DNA of 64,000 nt from Flavobacteriaceae bacterium YJPT1-3 (GCA_029866965.1 CP123444.1:372001-436000); one strand, 5' to 3'; shown: positions 44,058-53,823, counted from the first letter of the stretch. Notes: a model not told the origin generated them from the letters alone. Translations and numbers: made by a program.

Positions 44058-45287
44058 ATGAGTGACTTTTTAAACCAATGGGGAGAAGCAGCCTACACTA
44101 CCGTCGGATTTTTCTGGATGGCGCTCTGGGCATTTATCCTGGGCTACATCATCAGTAGTATGATCCAGATTTTCGTGACCGAAAAACGGATGCAGCAAAC
44201 CATGGGCGGAAGTGAAGGCCGTGGCGTGTTGCTGGGTACCTTTTTTGGATTCATCAGCAGCTCTTGCAGCTTTGCCGCACTGGCATCTGCCAAATCCATC
44301 TTTAAAAAAGGAGCCAGCTTTGTCTCCTCCATCGCTTTTTTGCTGGCTTCCACTAACCTGGTCATCGAACTCGGGATCATCATCTCCATCTTTTTGGGTT
44401 GGCAATTCGTAGTGGGCGAGTATGTGGGCGGAGTATTGCTCATTCTTATTTGCTGGCTGTTGATCCGCATCATCAATCCTAAAAAATTGATTGAGCAGGC
44501 CCGTGAAAATCTAAAAAGTGAAGAAGAGTCTGATAGCAGTAAACCCGCTAAAGACTGGAAGCAACGGATACAGCAAGAAGAGAACTGGGCGCGGGTCGCA
44601 AAAAAATACAAAATGGAATGGCAAATGGTCTGGAAGGATGTAACCGTCGGCTTTACCATCGCCGGAATCGTGGCTGCATTTGTCCCCGATGCTTTCTTTG
44701 AGACTTTATTTATCAATAGCGGACAAGGCAATACCGACTTTACCTTTCTGGAGATCCTGGAACACATCATTGTGGGACCGGTAGCCGCCTTTCTCACTTT
44801 TATCGGGTCTATGGGTAATATTCCCTTGGCCGCCTTGCTCTTTGGTAAAGGAGTCAGTTTTGCCGGGGTGATGGCCTTTATTTTTAGCGATCTGGTCGTT
44901 TTTCCCGTGCTTCGTATCAATGCCAAATACTACGGCTGGAACATGTCCCTGTTTATTCTGTTCTTACTTTTTTCAGCCTTGATCGGGACCTCGCTAGCCT
45001 TGCATTACGGCTTTGATCTCTTGGGGATGCTTCCCAGTCCGGATCAGGTCACCATACAGGAAGCAGAGCATTTTAAGATCGATTACACCTTCTTTCTAAA
45101 CCTGATCTTTCTAGCCCTTTCGGGCTATTTGATCTATCTCGGTTTTTATAAAAAGAAAGACGTAGCGCACAGCATGAGCGAGATGGCCCCTAAAAGCCAA
45201 CTGCTGGAAACCCTGTTGAAGTATTCAGCCTTTATATGCTACGCCTGGCTCGTTGGTGGATTAATCATTAAATTTTTCATTCCATAA
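44058..45287 (+). CDS. Permease of the YraQ/DUF318 (ArsP-like) family
   Basis: 409 residues with about ten membrane segments in two halves, separated by a charged cytoplasmic loop near residues 150-195 (ARENLKSEEESDSSKPAKDW). The family signature is visible in GTFFGFISSSCSFAALASA, where SSCSFA is the typical Cys motif, and in the second half's GSMGNIPLAALLFGKG. Members include organoarsenical efflux permeases; here the neighbours suggest copper or another metal. It follows the DUF3347 gene by 6 nt. Confidence 0.83.
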   Translation: MSDFLNQWGEAAYTTVGFFWMALWAFILGYIISSMIQIFVTEKRMQQTMGGSEGRGVLLGTFFGFISSSCSFAALASAKSIFKKGASFVSSIAFLLASTNLVIELGIIISIFLGWQFVVGEYVGGVLLILICWLLIRIINPKKLIEQARENLKSEEESDSSKPAKDWKQRIQQEENWARVAKKYKMEWQMVWKDVTVGFTIAGIVAAFVPDAFFETLFINSGQGNTDFTFLEILEHIIVGPVAAFLTFIGSMGNIPLAALLFGKGVSFAGVMAFIFSDLVVFPVLRINAKYYGWNMSLFILFLLFSALIGTSLALHYGFDLLGMLPSPDQVTIQEAEHFKIDYTFFLNLIFLALSGYLIYLGFYKKKDVAHSMSEMAPKSQLLETLLKYSAFICYAWLVGGLIIKFFIP

Positions 45288-45292
45288 GAATC

Positions 45293-45670
45293 ATGATTAC
45301 GCCATTTCTCATAGGATTAGTACTGAGCTTGGGCATCGCCTTATTGATTGAGCTTTTGCGTCTTGACAAGAAGCTCATGGGGGCATTGACACTAACCGCC
45401 ATCACCTTTATTTACATGGGCTTTGTCGCTTTGCAGTTTCCAGAGTTCTGGGTGGAAATGATTGGAGCACTAACTTTTCTGATGCTGGCCTATCTCGGAC
45501 TTTCGAAAAAGCCGCTGTTGATTCCTTTGGGACTGTTCCTTCATGGACTGTGGGATGCTGGTCATCTTTTTTGGGAAAGTACCAGTTTTCTTCCCCAAGG
45601 CTATGAACCCTTTTGTATCGGAGTCGATATACCGCTTGCCGTGTACTTCTTAATTCAACGAGAACAATGA
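45293..45670 (+). CDS. Small membrane protein, DUF6010-like
   Basis: 125 residues with four predicted membrane helices (ITPFLIGLVLSLGIALLIELL, LTLTAITFIYMGFVAL, GALTFLMLAYLGL, LLIPLGLFLHGLWDAGHL). The LFLHGLWDAGHLFWE segment resembles the DUF6010 family; that assignment is from memory of the pattern. The gene is 5 nt after the permease and its TGA overlaps the ATG of copA, so it belongs to the operon. Function unknown. Confidence 0.72.
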   Translation: MITPFLIGLVLSLGIALLIELLRLDKKLMGALTLTAITFIYMGFVALQFPEFWVEMIGALTFLMLAYLGLSKKPLLIPLGLFLHGLWDAGHLFWESTSFLPQGYEPFCIGVDIPLAVYFLIQREQ

Positions 45671-48167
45671 AACACACCTACCACATACACGGAATGACTT
45701 GCAACGGCTGTAGACAGCACGTGGAAGATACGCTCTCCGGCATAGAGGGCGTCACTGCGGTGTCAGTCGATCTAAAAAAAGCAGAGGCGGTCATTGCTAT
45801 GGACGCCCACATTCCTTTATCCACCTTTCAAGAGGCTTTGAACAAGGACGGTGGAATCTACAGTATTCATCTGCCCGGTGAACACCAGCAGCACGGAAAA
45901 CCGAGTCAATCGGAAGCAGAAGTGCCCGGTAACGTCACCTTTTACTGCCCTATGCATTGCGAAGGCGATAAGACCTACGATCAACCCGGCGATTGTCCGG
46001 TTTGCGGTATGGATCTGGTGGAAGAAAAAAATTTAGCGAGCCCTTCGACATCGGGTCAGTGGACCTGCCCCATGCATCCGGAAATTGTACAAGAAGGGCC
46101 TGGAAGTTGTCCTTTATGTGGAATGGAGCTGGTTCCTAAACAGCCTGAGCCTTCTGCCGAAGAGCAGACCTACCAGCGGCTACTCAAGAAATTCCGAATT
46201 GCCGTCGCTTTTACCCTACCCATCTTTCTGATCGCCATGTCAGAAATGATCGACCACAATCCGCTCTATGACGTGCTGGATTTGCGGGTCTGGAATTGGA
46301 TTCAATTGGGACTGTCTGTTCCTGTCGTTTTTTACGCCACCTGGATGTTTTTTGAACGGGCTTATCGAAGCGTTAAAACCTGGAATCTCAATATGTTCAC
46401 CCTGATCGGCATTGGGGCCGGAGTAGCCTGGCTCTTCAGTCTTTTCGGTTTATTGGTTCCTGACTTTTTCCTGATCAGTTTAAAACCGAAGCCGGTACCG
46501 TACACGTTTACTTCGAAGCGGCCACGGTCATACTTGCTCTGGTGTTGCTCGGTCAGCTTTTGGAAGCCCGAGCCCATAGTAAAACCAACGCTGCGATCAA
46601 AGAACTGCTCAAATTGGCTCCCCAAACGGCTATTCGGGTGGTGGATGATCAGGAAGAAAAAGTTGCTATGGATCAAATCAAGCCGGGAGACCGACTTCGG
46701 GTGAAGCCGGGAGGAAAGATTCCCGTAGATGGTCAAATTGTGGAAGGAGAAAGCAGCATTGATGAATCCATGATCACGGGTGAACCCACTCCTGTGCAAA
46801 AATCGGTGGGCGATCCGGTATCCAGCGGGACGGTTAACGGCAACCAGTCCTTTATCATGGAAGCCGAAAAGGTAGGATCAGAAACCCTGCTCGCCCAAAT
46901 CATACAATTGGTCAATGCTGCGAGCCGCAGCCGGGCACCTATTCAGAAATTGGCAGATCAGGTTTCCGGTTATTTTGTTCCTGTGGTCGTTTTGGTGGCT
47001 GTACTCACCTTTGGCGTCTGGGCTATCTGGGGGCCGGAGCCCTCCTACGTATATGCTTTGGTGAATGCCATTGCCGTGTTGATCATTGCCTGCCCTTGTG
47101 CACTGGGACTGGCAACTCCCATGTCGATCATGGTGGGTGTGGGCAAAGGCGCTCAGAACGGCGTTCTGATCAAAAACGCAGAGGCGCTGGAGACCATGAA
47201 TCAGGTAGACACCTTGATTGTCGATAAAACCGGAACCATCACCCAGGGAAAACCTACGGTAGATCAAGTAAAAGCATTTGGAGATCGCTTTCGCGAAAGC
47301 GAAGTCCTTCAATACCTCGTTTCCCTCAATGCTCCAAGTGAACATCCTCTGGCCGAAGCTACTGTACACTATGGGAAGGAAAGAAATGTACAACTGCTGG
47401 AGGTAGAAGACTTTCGAGCGGTCACCGGAAAAGGAGTCCAGGGACGGATTGAGGATAAAGCAGTTGCGCTAGGGAATGCCAAAATGATGGAGGAGGCCAA
47501 GGCTTCCCTTTCAACGGCCATAACAGAAGAAGCAGAAGAATTTCAAAAACAAGGCAAGACCGTATCCTATCTGGCCATAGAGGGAGCGGTGGTAGGCTAC
47601 GTGATCATTGGCGACCAGATCAAGAAAACCAGCGCTGAGGCCATAGCCCAATTACAGCAAGACGGGATAGCCGTCATTATGCTTACCGGCGACAATCAGA
47701 ACACGGCTCAGGCAGTGGCCCAAACTTTAAAACTCACTCAATTTAAAGCCGGAATGTTGCCCGAAGATAAACTGCGGGAAATCGAACGATTACAAGCGGA
47801 GAACAAGGTAGTCGCTATGGCCGGTGACGGCATCAATGATGCCCCGGCACTGGCCCAAAGTGATGTAGGTATAGCCATGGGCACCGGTACGGATGTGGCT
47901 ATTGAAAGTGCTAGCATAACCTTAGTGAAAGGGGACTTGCAGGGCATTGTGAAGGCCCGAAAATTGAGTAAGGCGGTGATGCGGAATATCAAACAAAATC
48001 TATTTTTCGCTTTGATCTATAACACCCTGGAGATTCCCATTGCCGCCGGCCTACTCTATCCTGTTTTCGGACTGTTACTGTCCCCCATGATCGCGGCACT
48101 GGCCATGAGTTTCAGTTCAGTGTCAGTGATCGCTAACTCCTTACGATTAAAAACAAAAACCATTTAA
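45667..48167 (+). pseudogene. copA: Copper-exporting P1B-type ATPase (CopA), split by an apparent 1-nt frameshift
   Basis: The first frame (from the ATG at 45667) encodes an HMA domain with GMTCNGC, two heavy-metal-binding YHS-like modules (YCPMHC...CPVCGMDL and TCPMHPE...CPLCGMEL) and the first membrane helices. Near 46465-46469 (a run of five T) the frame must move back by one base. With one more T the protein runs on as [19 protein letters not shown], which matches the family. The second frame holds the CPC motif ([14 protein letters not shown]), [10 protein letters not shown], the ATP-binding HP motif (SEHPLAEA) and GDGINDAP. The repaired length is 833 residues, normal for Bacteroidota CopA. 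Cu+ export across the inner membrane is expected. As written it is broken; sequencing error is the simplest alternative. Confidence 0.85.
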
Positions 48168-48169
48168 AT

Positions 48170-48754
48170 ATGAAAAACATTTCACGCGTTCTATTCATCC
48201 TCCTTTTAACTTTTATAATGGATAGCTGTAAAAATGCAGAAGAGCCCAAACGGGAGCACGATCATCAAGCGGTTCAGGAGCAAAATGCTCCTCAAAAGAA
48301 ATCCCTAAGTCCGCATACGGTAACCATGGCTAATGTGGGCGATGCTCACATTCATATTGATTACTCCTCTCCGGGAGTTCGCAATCGCATCATCTTTGGA
48401 GGACTATTGGCCTTTGGCGAAGTTTGGCAAGCGGGAGCTCACAGGGCTACCTGGATAGAAACTAGTGAAGACCTGATTGTTGACGGTCAAACGCTACCCG
48501 CCGGAAAATACGGCTTGTTTACGATTCCTACCCAACAAGCCTGGACGGTCATTTTTAATAGTCGTTGGAATCAGCACGGGAAGGATGAGTATGATGAACG
48601 TGAGGATGTCCTTAGGCTGCAGTTTGAACCTGTGATTACTGAGTCGGTGACCGAAAATCTGACCTACACCATCAACGATCTGGGAGAAAACAAAGGCAGT
48701 CTGGTATTGGCCTGGGAAAAGGTCAAACTTGAAATCCCTTTTAAAGTAGAATAG
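48170..48754 (+). CDS. DUF2911 lipoprotein
   Basis: 194 residues with a lipobox near FIMDSCKN (Cys about 20). The DUF2911 domain follows: VDYSSPGVRNR-like IHIDYSSPGVRNRIIFGGL, GEVWQAGAHRATWIE and LPAGKYGLFTIPTQQAWTVIF. The domain is common in Bacteroidota envelopes and often found beside copper genes; its function is not known. It lies 3 nt after copA and 4 nt before the PepSY gene, so it is co-transcribed. Confidence 0.85.
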   Translation: MKNISRVLFILLLTFIMDSCKNAEEPKREHDHQAVQEQNAPQKKSLSPHTVTMANVGDAHIHIDYSSPGVRNRIIFGGLLAFGEVWQAGAHRATWIETSEDLIVDGQTLPAGKYGLFTIPTQQAWTVIFNSRWNQHGKDEYDEREDVLRLQFEPVITESVTENLTYTINDLGENKGSLVLAWEKVKLEIPFKVE

Positions 48755-48757
48755 TCT

Positions 48758-49468
48758 ATGGTCAAGAGAAAAACAGCGTTAAGGATCAGGAAGGCGCACC
48801 GCTATTTGGGCCTCTTTCTCGGCATACAATTTCTCCTTTGGACGATCAGTGGATTGTATTTCAGTTGGACTGACATTGACGAGATCCATGGCGACCAGTT
48901 TAGAAGGGTGCAGCCGGAACCGACTGCATTTACCGAATTGATCAGTCCGTCGCAGTTGCAAACCGAAATTCCTATCACTACTGTGGAATTAAGGGTTATT
49001 GGCGGCGCACCCTATTACTGGATCAACCACCAGGCACTTTACGATGCCAAATCGGGAGCCCTAAAACGGGGGATTACCGCAGAGGAAGCCTTGGAAGTGG
49101 CTGAGCGCAATATGTTGGCGGAACTGGAGGTCAGCGGTATGGAACGGATCGACGCCGTAGGAGACCACAGCGAATACCGGGGCAAACCCCTTCCTGCTTA
49201 CGTCATTTCGTACGCGTCTCCGGAAAACATAAAAGCCTATGTTTCCATCCAGGATGGCGCCTTTCAAACGGTTCGTCATCGCGATTGGCGCTGGTTTGAT
49301 TTTTTATGGATGACCCACACCATGGATTATGAGGGTCGAGATGATTTCAACACCATCGTTTTACGCGCCTTCTCTTTTTTGGGATTGATCACCGTACTCA
49401 GTGGATTTCTGCTGTGGTACACCAGTTCGCCTTCGGTAAGGAAACTAAAGAACAGAGGAAATGATTAA
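48758..49468 (+). CDS. PepSY domain membrane protein
   Basis: 236 residues. The N-terminal helix AHRYLGLFLGIQFLLWTISGLYFSW and the C-terminal helix FSFLGLITVLSGFLLWYTSS flank a periplasmic PepSY-like portion (ITAEEALEVAERN). The HRYLGL and final transmembrane pattern resemble PepSY-associated TM proteins linked to iron or copper reduction. It is probably an inner-membrane component of the metal operon; biochemical role unknown. Confidence 0.83.
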   Translation: MVKRKTALRIRKAHRYLGLFLGIQFLLWTISGLYFSWTDIDEIHGDQFRRVQPEPTAFTELISPSQLQTEIPITTVELRVIGGAPYYWINHQALYDAKSGALKRGITAEEALEVAERNMLAELEVSGMERIDAVGDHSEYRGKPLPAYVISYASPENIKAYVSIQDGAFQTVRHRDWRWFDFLWMTHTMDYEGRDDFNTIVLRAFSFLGLITVLSGFLLWYTSSPSVRKLKNRGND

Positions 49469-49488
49469 CATCCAAAACTAAACTCAAG

Positions 49489-51240
49489 ATGAACAAGAAC
49501 ATCCTATATATCATTATTGCCGCTTTCGCCGGATTGCTCATCGGTTGGCTTCTGTTTGGAGGTACCCGCGATGCAGCTATGGCCAATAAAGACACCTCTG
49601 ATCTCTCCGATCACGACCACGCTACCGAGGCACAGGATCAAATGTGGACTTGCTCTATGCATCCACAGATCATGCAAAATGAACCCGGAGACTGCCCTAT
49701 TTGCGGAATGGATCTCATACCAGCAGAGGCCAGTGCCGAAGGGATAGCCCCCAACGCCATCAAAATGACCGAAAATGCCCTGGCCCTGGCAAACATTCGC
49801 ACGACTCGGGTGGGAGGCTCTGCTCTTCAAGACGACAATACCCTCTCCCTATCGGGAAAGATTCAGGTCAACGAAGAAGCCAAAGCAGTTCAGTCCAGTT
49901 ATTTTGAAGGGAGGATTGAACGACTGCATGTGAACTTTGAAGGGCAGCAAGTGCGTCAAGGACAACTCTTAGCCACGCTATACGCCCCCAACCTTATAGC
50001 CGCCCAGCAAGAGCTGCTTACTGCGGCCAGTCTTAAAGAATCTCAGCCCAAGTTGTACCAGGCGGTACGCAACAAACTCAAACTGTGGAAACTCTCTGAG
50101 ACCCAGATCAACACCATTGAAAAGTCGGGAACCATCAAAGAATACTTCCCGGTCTACGCGACAGTATCCGGCACAGTGACCGACCTCTTAGTGGCTGAAG
50201 GCGACTATGTCAATCAGGGGCAACCTTTGGTTAAACTGAGTAATTTGAACTCTGTGTGGGCTGAATTTGATGCCTATGAAAGTCAAATTGAACAGCTCGA
50301 AAAGGGACAGCAGCTCCAGGTGACGGCTCAGGCCTATCCCAATAAAACGTTTGATGGAACAATCTCTTTTATCGATCCGGTATTGAATACCCAAACCAGA
50401 ACGGTGACTGTTCGCGCCCAACTTAATAACCGGGATGGATTGCTCAAGCCGGGCCTGTTTATCACGGGTACTTTGGATGTTGCTCAAGGCGACAACACCT
50501 CCACGTTAAGCATTCCGGCCAGCGCAGTGTTGTGGACCGGAGAGCGTTCTGTGGTCTACGTGAAGACCGCGCCTGATACTCCTGTATTTGAAATGCGAGA
50601 GGTGGTTTTGGGCAGTCGAAGTGGGGATCAATATACGGTGATCTCCGGACTGCAAGAAGGCGAAGAGATCGTGACCAACGGAACCTTTACAGTAGATGCT
50701 GCCGCTCAGTTACAGGGCAAACGGAGCATGATGAATCAAAACCCCGGTGCCGGCAATACACGAGCTTCTGCTATGGATGGGATCAAGGGAACCACCCTCA
50801 ACCTATCTCAGGACGCCCAAAAAGCCCTGCTGAGCAGTCTACAGCCTTATCTACAGATGAAAGACGCTATGGTTTCCGGTGATGATGCTGCTGTTTCCGC
50901 TTTCGCGAAAGCAACACAATCCGCATTGAATACCGTTTCAGGCTCCGCACTGCAGGCTGCTGTTCAACCCTATTGGACCCAGGTCATAGCCATGCTCAAG
51001 GCGATACAGGCTAGTGAGAATCTGGAAAATCAACGGACTCATTTTGTGGTCCTGAACGAGCATCTGGTGCCCTTGATGAAGCAGGTAGATAAGCTGAACG
51101 GTGCGCTTTACGTGCAACGCTGCCCCATGGCCAATGACAACCAGGGAGCCATCTGGCTGAGTGCGCAAAACGAAATCAAAAATCCGTATTTTGGAGATGC
51201 CATGCTGAATTGTGGAAGCGTCATAGATACCTTGAACTAA
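49489..51240 (+). CDS. cusB: CusB-type RND periplasmic adaptor with metal-binding and DUF3347 domains
   Basis: 583 residues. An N-terminal anchor (ILYIIIAAFAGLLIGWLLFGG) is followed by one heavy-metal-binding module (WTCSMHPQIMQNEPGDCPICGMDL). Next comes the membrane-fusion-protein core (GRIERLHVNFEGQQVRQGQ, YATVSGTVTDLLVAEGDYV as the lipoyl halves, then beta-barrel repeats). From about residue 430 a C-terminal DUF3347 domain ends QRCPMANDNQGAIWL and NPYFGDAMLNCGS. It would link CusA to TolC and hand over Cu+/Ag+. The metal module and DUF3347 are both shared with other proteins of this operon. Confidence 0.92.
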   Translation: MNKNILYIIIAAFAGLLIGWLLFGGTRDAAMANKDTSDLSDHDHATEAQDQMWTCSMHPQIMQNEPGDCPICGMDLIPAEASAEGIAPNAIKMTENALALANIRTTRVGGSALQDDNTLSLSGKIQVNEEAKAVQSSYFEGRIERLHVNFEGQQVRQGQLLATLYAPNLIAAQQELLTAASLKESQPKLYQAVRNKLKLWKLSETQINTIEKSGTIKEYFPVYATVSGTVTDLLVAEGDYVNQGQPLVKLSNLNSVWAEFDAYESQIEQLEKGQQLQVTAQAYPNKTFDGTISFIDPVLNTQTRTVTVRAQLNNRDGLLKPGLFITGTLDVAQGDNTSTLSIPASAVLWTGERSVVYVKTAPDTPVFEMREVVLGSRSGDQYTVISGLQEGEEIVTNGTFTVDAAAQLQGKRSMMNQNPGAGNTRASAMDGIKGTTLNLSQDAQKALLSSLQPYLQMKDAMVSGDDAAVSAFAKATQSALNTVSGSALQAAVQPYWTQVIAMLKAIQASENLENQRTHFVVLNEHLVPLMKQVDKLNGALYVQRCPMANDNQGAIWLSAQNEIKNPYFGDAMLNCGSVIDTLN

Positions 51241-51260
51241 TAAAAAGCGAGAAGCGAACC

Positions 51261-51536
51261 ATGAGCCAATCAGAAAATTTATATACCGATGACAATCCGG
51301 CCTCTACCGTGGAGGGGCTCGGATTTAAAGACGAGCAAAAAGCCATAGAAAGCGTAGAGAAAGTCAAAAGACTGTTGGACGAAGGCGAAATAGATGAGAC
51401 GCATGCCAAACAGATCTGCGTGACCATGGAACAGCGCTCCAAGCACCATCCCCATCGAAACGAGGACATGAAAGCCGCTGAAAAAGTGTGGCGAGATTAC
51501 TTGGAGGAGTTGAAGGAGGAAACCTCAAATTCTTAA
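51261..51536 (+). CDS. Small acidic helical protein of unknown function
   Basis: 91 residues from the ATG at 51261. The open frame extends upstream, but that part overlaps the cusB 3' end and is Arg/Lys-rich with no support. The protein is charged and mostly helical (DEQKAIESVEKVKRLLDEGEI, AAEKVWRDYLEELKEE) with a single Cys (QICVTMEQRSKHHPHR). There is no signal peptide or known domain. It is 20 nt behind cusB and is probably the last gene of the metal operon. The His-rich SKHHPHR could bind metal, which is a guess. Confidence 0.6.
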   Translation: MSQSENLYTDDNPASTVEGLGFKDEQKAIESVEKVKRLLDEGEIDETHAKQICVTMEQRSKHHPHRNEDMKAAEKVWRDYLEELKEETSNS

Positions 51537-51976
51537 AATTTCTAGGAATATTTAATTTCTCATAATAATTGGTGCCGCATTATAATGACTTTTTACTGTT
51601 TTGAATCAATCGCCTTTTCATTGATCGATACTTGAGTCGGCGACTAAGTTCTGTCTCGAAATTATTGAACCTAGAAAGACTGATTCATAACTTGCTTAAG
51701 TAACTTGAACGCTACCGTTCCTTTGTTATAAATTAATCCTATTAGTTCTTGAAAATTATCCGTATGAGAAGTGTAAACAACTACGTATGAATGGGACAGA
51801 TTCAAATGCTAGTGTTTCCCATTAAAAAACGTTCTTCTTGATTGAGTGACATCAAGCAACTATGCTCTTAATTAAAGGAGCACCATGATTTACAAACTAA
51901 TGGGCATGGATAGACAGCTTCCTTATCATTTTCCCTTATGCTATGCCTGTCAATAGCGTAATAATTCTTGTTTTTC
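51537..51976. other. AT-rich intergenic region, no gene recognised
   Basis: About 440 bp between the metal operon and the RiPP-like cassettes. All six frames are interrupted within a short distance, no hairpin with a T-run stands out, and I see no IS remnant. It is noticeably more AT-rich than the preceding operon. That AT-rich composition continues through 57.7 kb and marks a compositional boundary. Confidence 0.5.
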
Positions 51977-53542
51977 CTAGTTGGTGACAGGGCTATTCGT
52001 TGTGAAACTCAAAAGTTGATACTTAATATTTGTTTTCTCCAGCCTGTAAACCTTTAGCTCTTGGCTTTGATTAATTCTTCCCCAATCGAAATAGGTAGTT
52101 ACTTTGAAATAAGTGGGATCTAATTTTTTATTTCCGAAATAAGTCAAGTTAATCAACCAATCTCCTTGTTCTAAACGTGGTATGCTGAATTCTTTACTTG
52201 AGTAACCCTTTATTTTTTCGTCCTCAATAAGGTTCTCATTAGCCGCTAAAGTATGTTGGAAGGTATAGACTTGATCTTTAGGATTAACAAATTCTAAATT
52301 GAATTCTGCTTCAGAAGTGCTCCACTCTATTACAATACGAACATCTCTTTCAAAATCTTTTTTTGTACTGTGGCTCGGGACGAATTCATGAAAAATGTTT
52401 GCAGCCTTTTGCCGATTGAAATAGAGCCATTCCATTTCGTTATATATGATCTCGCCTATACCTTCCTTTTTTGAAATATCATGATTCACTAAATAACCAA
52501 AATATAATCTCCAAGCCCTATCATAATCTCCATTTTCTACATAGGCATTGGCTAAATCACGAAAAGACTGACCGTAGGAAGGACGCGACCGAAATATTTT
52601 TTTATAGTATCCAAGAGCACTATCTAATTGTTTATTTTTTTGAGCCTGATAGGCTAAGGATTTGAGTTTCTCTGGATGGATTTTATAATCAGTATCTTCT
52701 ATAATTTTGAAAACTTCCATGTCATCCGAAGTAGTAACGGCATCATTGTCATACACTTCTTTATTTGTAATGTCTATAGCATTGTTTGATTTTGAAGGAT
52801 TATCATCGTAAGGGCCATTGTGAGTAACCACGACAATTACACCACCTGCTCCTAAGGAGCCATATTTAGTAACAGAAGCCAAACCTTTAAGAACATAAAC
52901 AGCTTTAATATTATCCAGATTTAAACTGATTGGCTCTTCTTGAGTAATATTACCGTCAATATCCCAAAGTACAGGATAGTCCAAATTTACAGACATTCGT
53001 CTCCCTCTTAGGTAGGCTTTTCCGGTAATTCTGTCGACCCAATATCCCGATATTTTTCCATTTAAAGCTACACTCAAATTCAAATGATGGACTCCAATCT
53101 CATCTCCATCGAGAAAACTATAGGCGAAACCAGCTCTTCGAGGATCAATATTTACGTATGGATTTCTAAAACGTTTATTATTTTTTAATTCATTATTACC
53201 CTTCAAGCTGGATTTATCTTTTATGACGACTTCATCTAACTCATTGATAAATGAGTCCATCGATATGTTCAAAACGCTTGTAACGTCTTCCACGATAATA
53301 GTAACATCCTTAAATCCAACGTGAGAAAATGTAATTCTATCTCCAACTGTAGCAGATATTTGATACTCTCCAGTGGAAGAAGTAATTGTATTTCCTGTTA
53401 TTTCTCTATCATTTACAACATTAACTCTACTCAATGCCTTTTCCTGATAGGAAACTTTTCCTGAAATAATCTTCTCTTCTTGACTTGTCGCAGTAAAAGT
53501 GAAGAGAATAATCACACTACTAATTAGAAACCGTTTTAACAT
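51977..53542 (-). CDS. Carboxypeptidase-regulatory-like / TonB-plug / TPR protein, cassette 1
   Basis: 521 residues with a signal peptide (FLISSVIILFTFTATSQ). A CarboxypepD_reg-like domain (ISGKVSYQEKALSRVNVV, GDRITFSHVGFKDVTI) is followed by a TonB-receptor plug-like segment (IKAVYVLKGLASVTKYGSLGAGGVIVVVT), but no beta-barrel follows. Instead there is a TPR-like region (LGYYKKIFRSRPSYGQSFRD, AYVENGDYDRAWRLYFGYL) and a beta-rich C-terminus. It lies behind a small precursor-like gene (53589-53800). A SusC-like plug on a TPR scaffold suggests a partner for an outer-membrane receptor or a peptide-handling protein; this is inference. Confidence 0.8.
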   Translation of the reverse strand: MLKRFLISSVIILFTFTATSQEEKIISGKVSYQEKALSRVNVVNDREITGNTITSSTGEYQISATVGDRITFSHVGFKDVTIIVEDVTSVLNISMDSFINELDEVVIKDKSSLKGNNELKNNKRFRNPYVNIDPRRAGFAYSFLDGDEIGVHHLNLSVALNGKISGYWVDRITGKAYLRGRRMSVNLDYPVLWDIDGNITQEEPISLNLDNIKAVYVLKGLASVTKYGSLGAGGVIVVVTHNGPYDDNPSKSNNAIDITNKEVYDNDAVTTSDDMEVFKIIEDTDYKIHPEKLKSLAYQAQKNKQLDSALGYYKKIFRSRPSYGQSFRDLANAYVENGDYDRAWRLYFGYLVNHDISKKEGIGEIIYNEMEWLYFNRQKAANIFHEFVPSHSTKKDFERDVRIVIEWSTSEAEFNLEFVNPKDQVYTFQHTLAANENLIEDEKIKGYSSKEFSIPRLEQGDWLINLTYFGNKKLDPTYFKVTTYFDWGRINQSQELKVYRLEKTNIKYQLLSFTTNSPVTN

Positions 53543-53556
53543 AGATCATTAATTAG

Positions 53557-53578
53557 CACCTTCCCTAGAAGGAAAGGT
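53557..53578 (-). terminator. Hairpin between precursor 1 and its plug-TPR gene
   Basis: On the minus strand CACCTTTCC, loop TTCTAG, then GGAAGGTG forms an 8-bp stem with one bulged T. No T-run follows, so it is at most a weak terminator or an RNA-stabilising 3' end for the precursor message. The equivalent position in cassette 2 has a perfect hairpin. Confidence 0.4.
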
Positions 53579-53588
53579 GTAATAAAAA

Positions 53589-53800
53589 TTAAAGACATTC
53601 ACATCTGGATCCTTCGGAATCTGTTACATGCGTACATCCAATATCACAAGTAATAACAGAAGTATTACCAGTGTAGGTAGGATCATGACCACAAATAATA
53701 TCTGGTGTTCCGGGCCTCCTCCCATTATCCGATTACTATCAAGATTTGAAATTCGGCTTTTAGAAAAATTTAATTTTCCTGAAACTTTCTTTTTTTTCAT
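53589..53800 (-). CDS. RiPP-like precursor peptide 1, Cys/Thr-rich core, apparent 1-nt frameshift
   Basis: From the ATG at 53800 the leader reads MKKKKVSGKLNFSKSRISNL and then DSNRIMGGG, the style of Bacteroidota double-glycine precursors (class I lanthipeptide-like). In the literal frame the rest is a hydrophobic stretch that stops at 53624. One base missing in the CCC at 53712-53714 (minus strand) would continue as PGTPDIICGHDPTYTGNTS and TCDIGCTHVTDSEGSRCECL, a core with five Cys and many Thr/Ser, ending at the TAA at 53589. The repaired length is 70 residues. The same TCD(I/T)GC motif recurs in precursor 2, which strongly supports the repaired frame. Modification enzymes (LanB/LanC) are not in the window. 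Confidence 0.7.
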
Positions 53801-53823
53801 CTTACTTGATATATAATTAGTTA

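Noticed and set aside
45667-48167. Programmed frameshift in copA that makes a small copper chaperone, as in E. coli
   Set aside because: The E. coli shift occurs just after the first metal-binding domain on a strong slippery heptamer; here it is within the membrane region at a poor slip site.
51537-51976. Transposase remnant in the intergenic region
   Set aside because: No terminal inverted repeats, no DDE or HTH motif in any frame.
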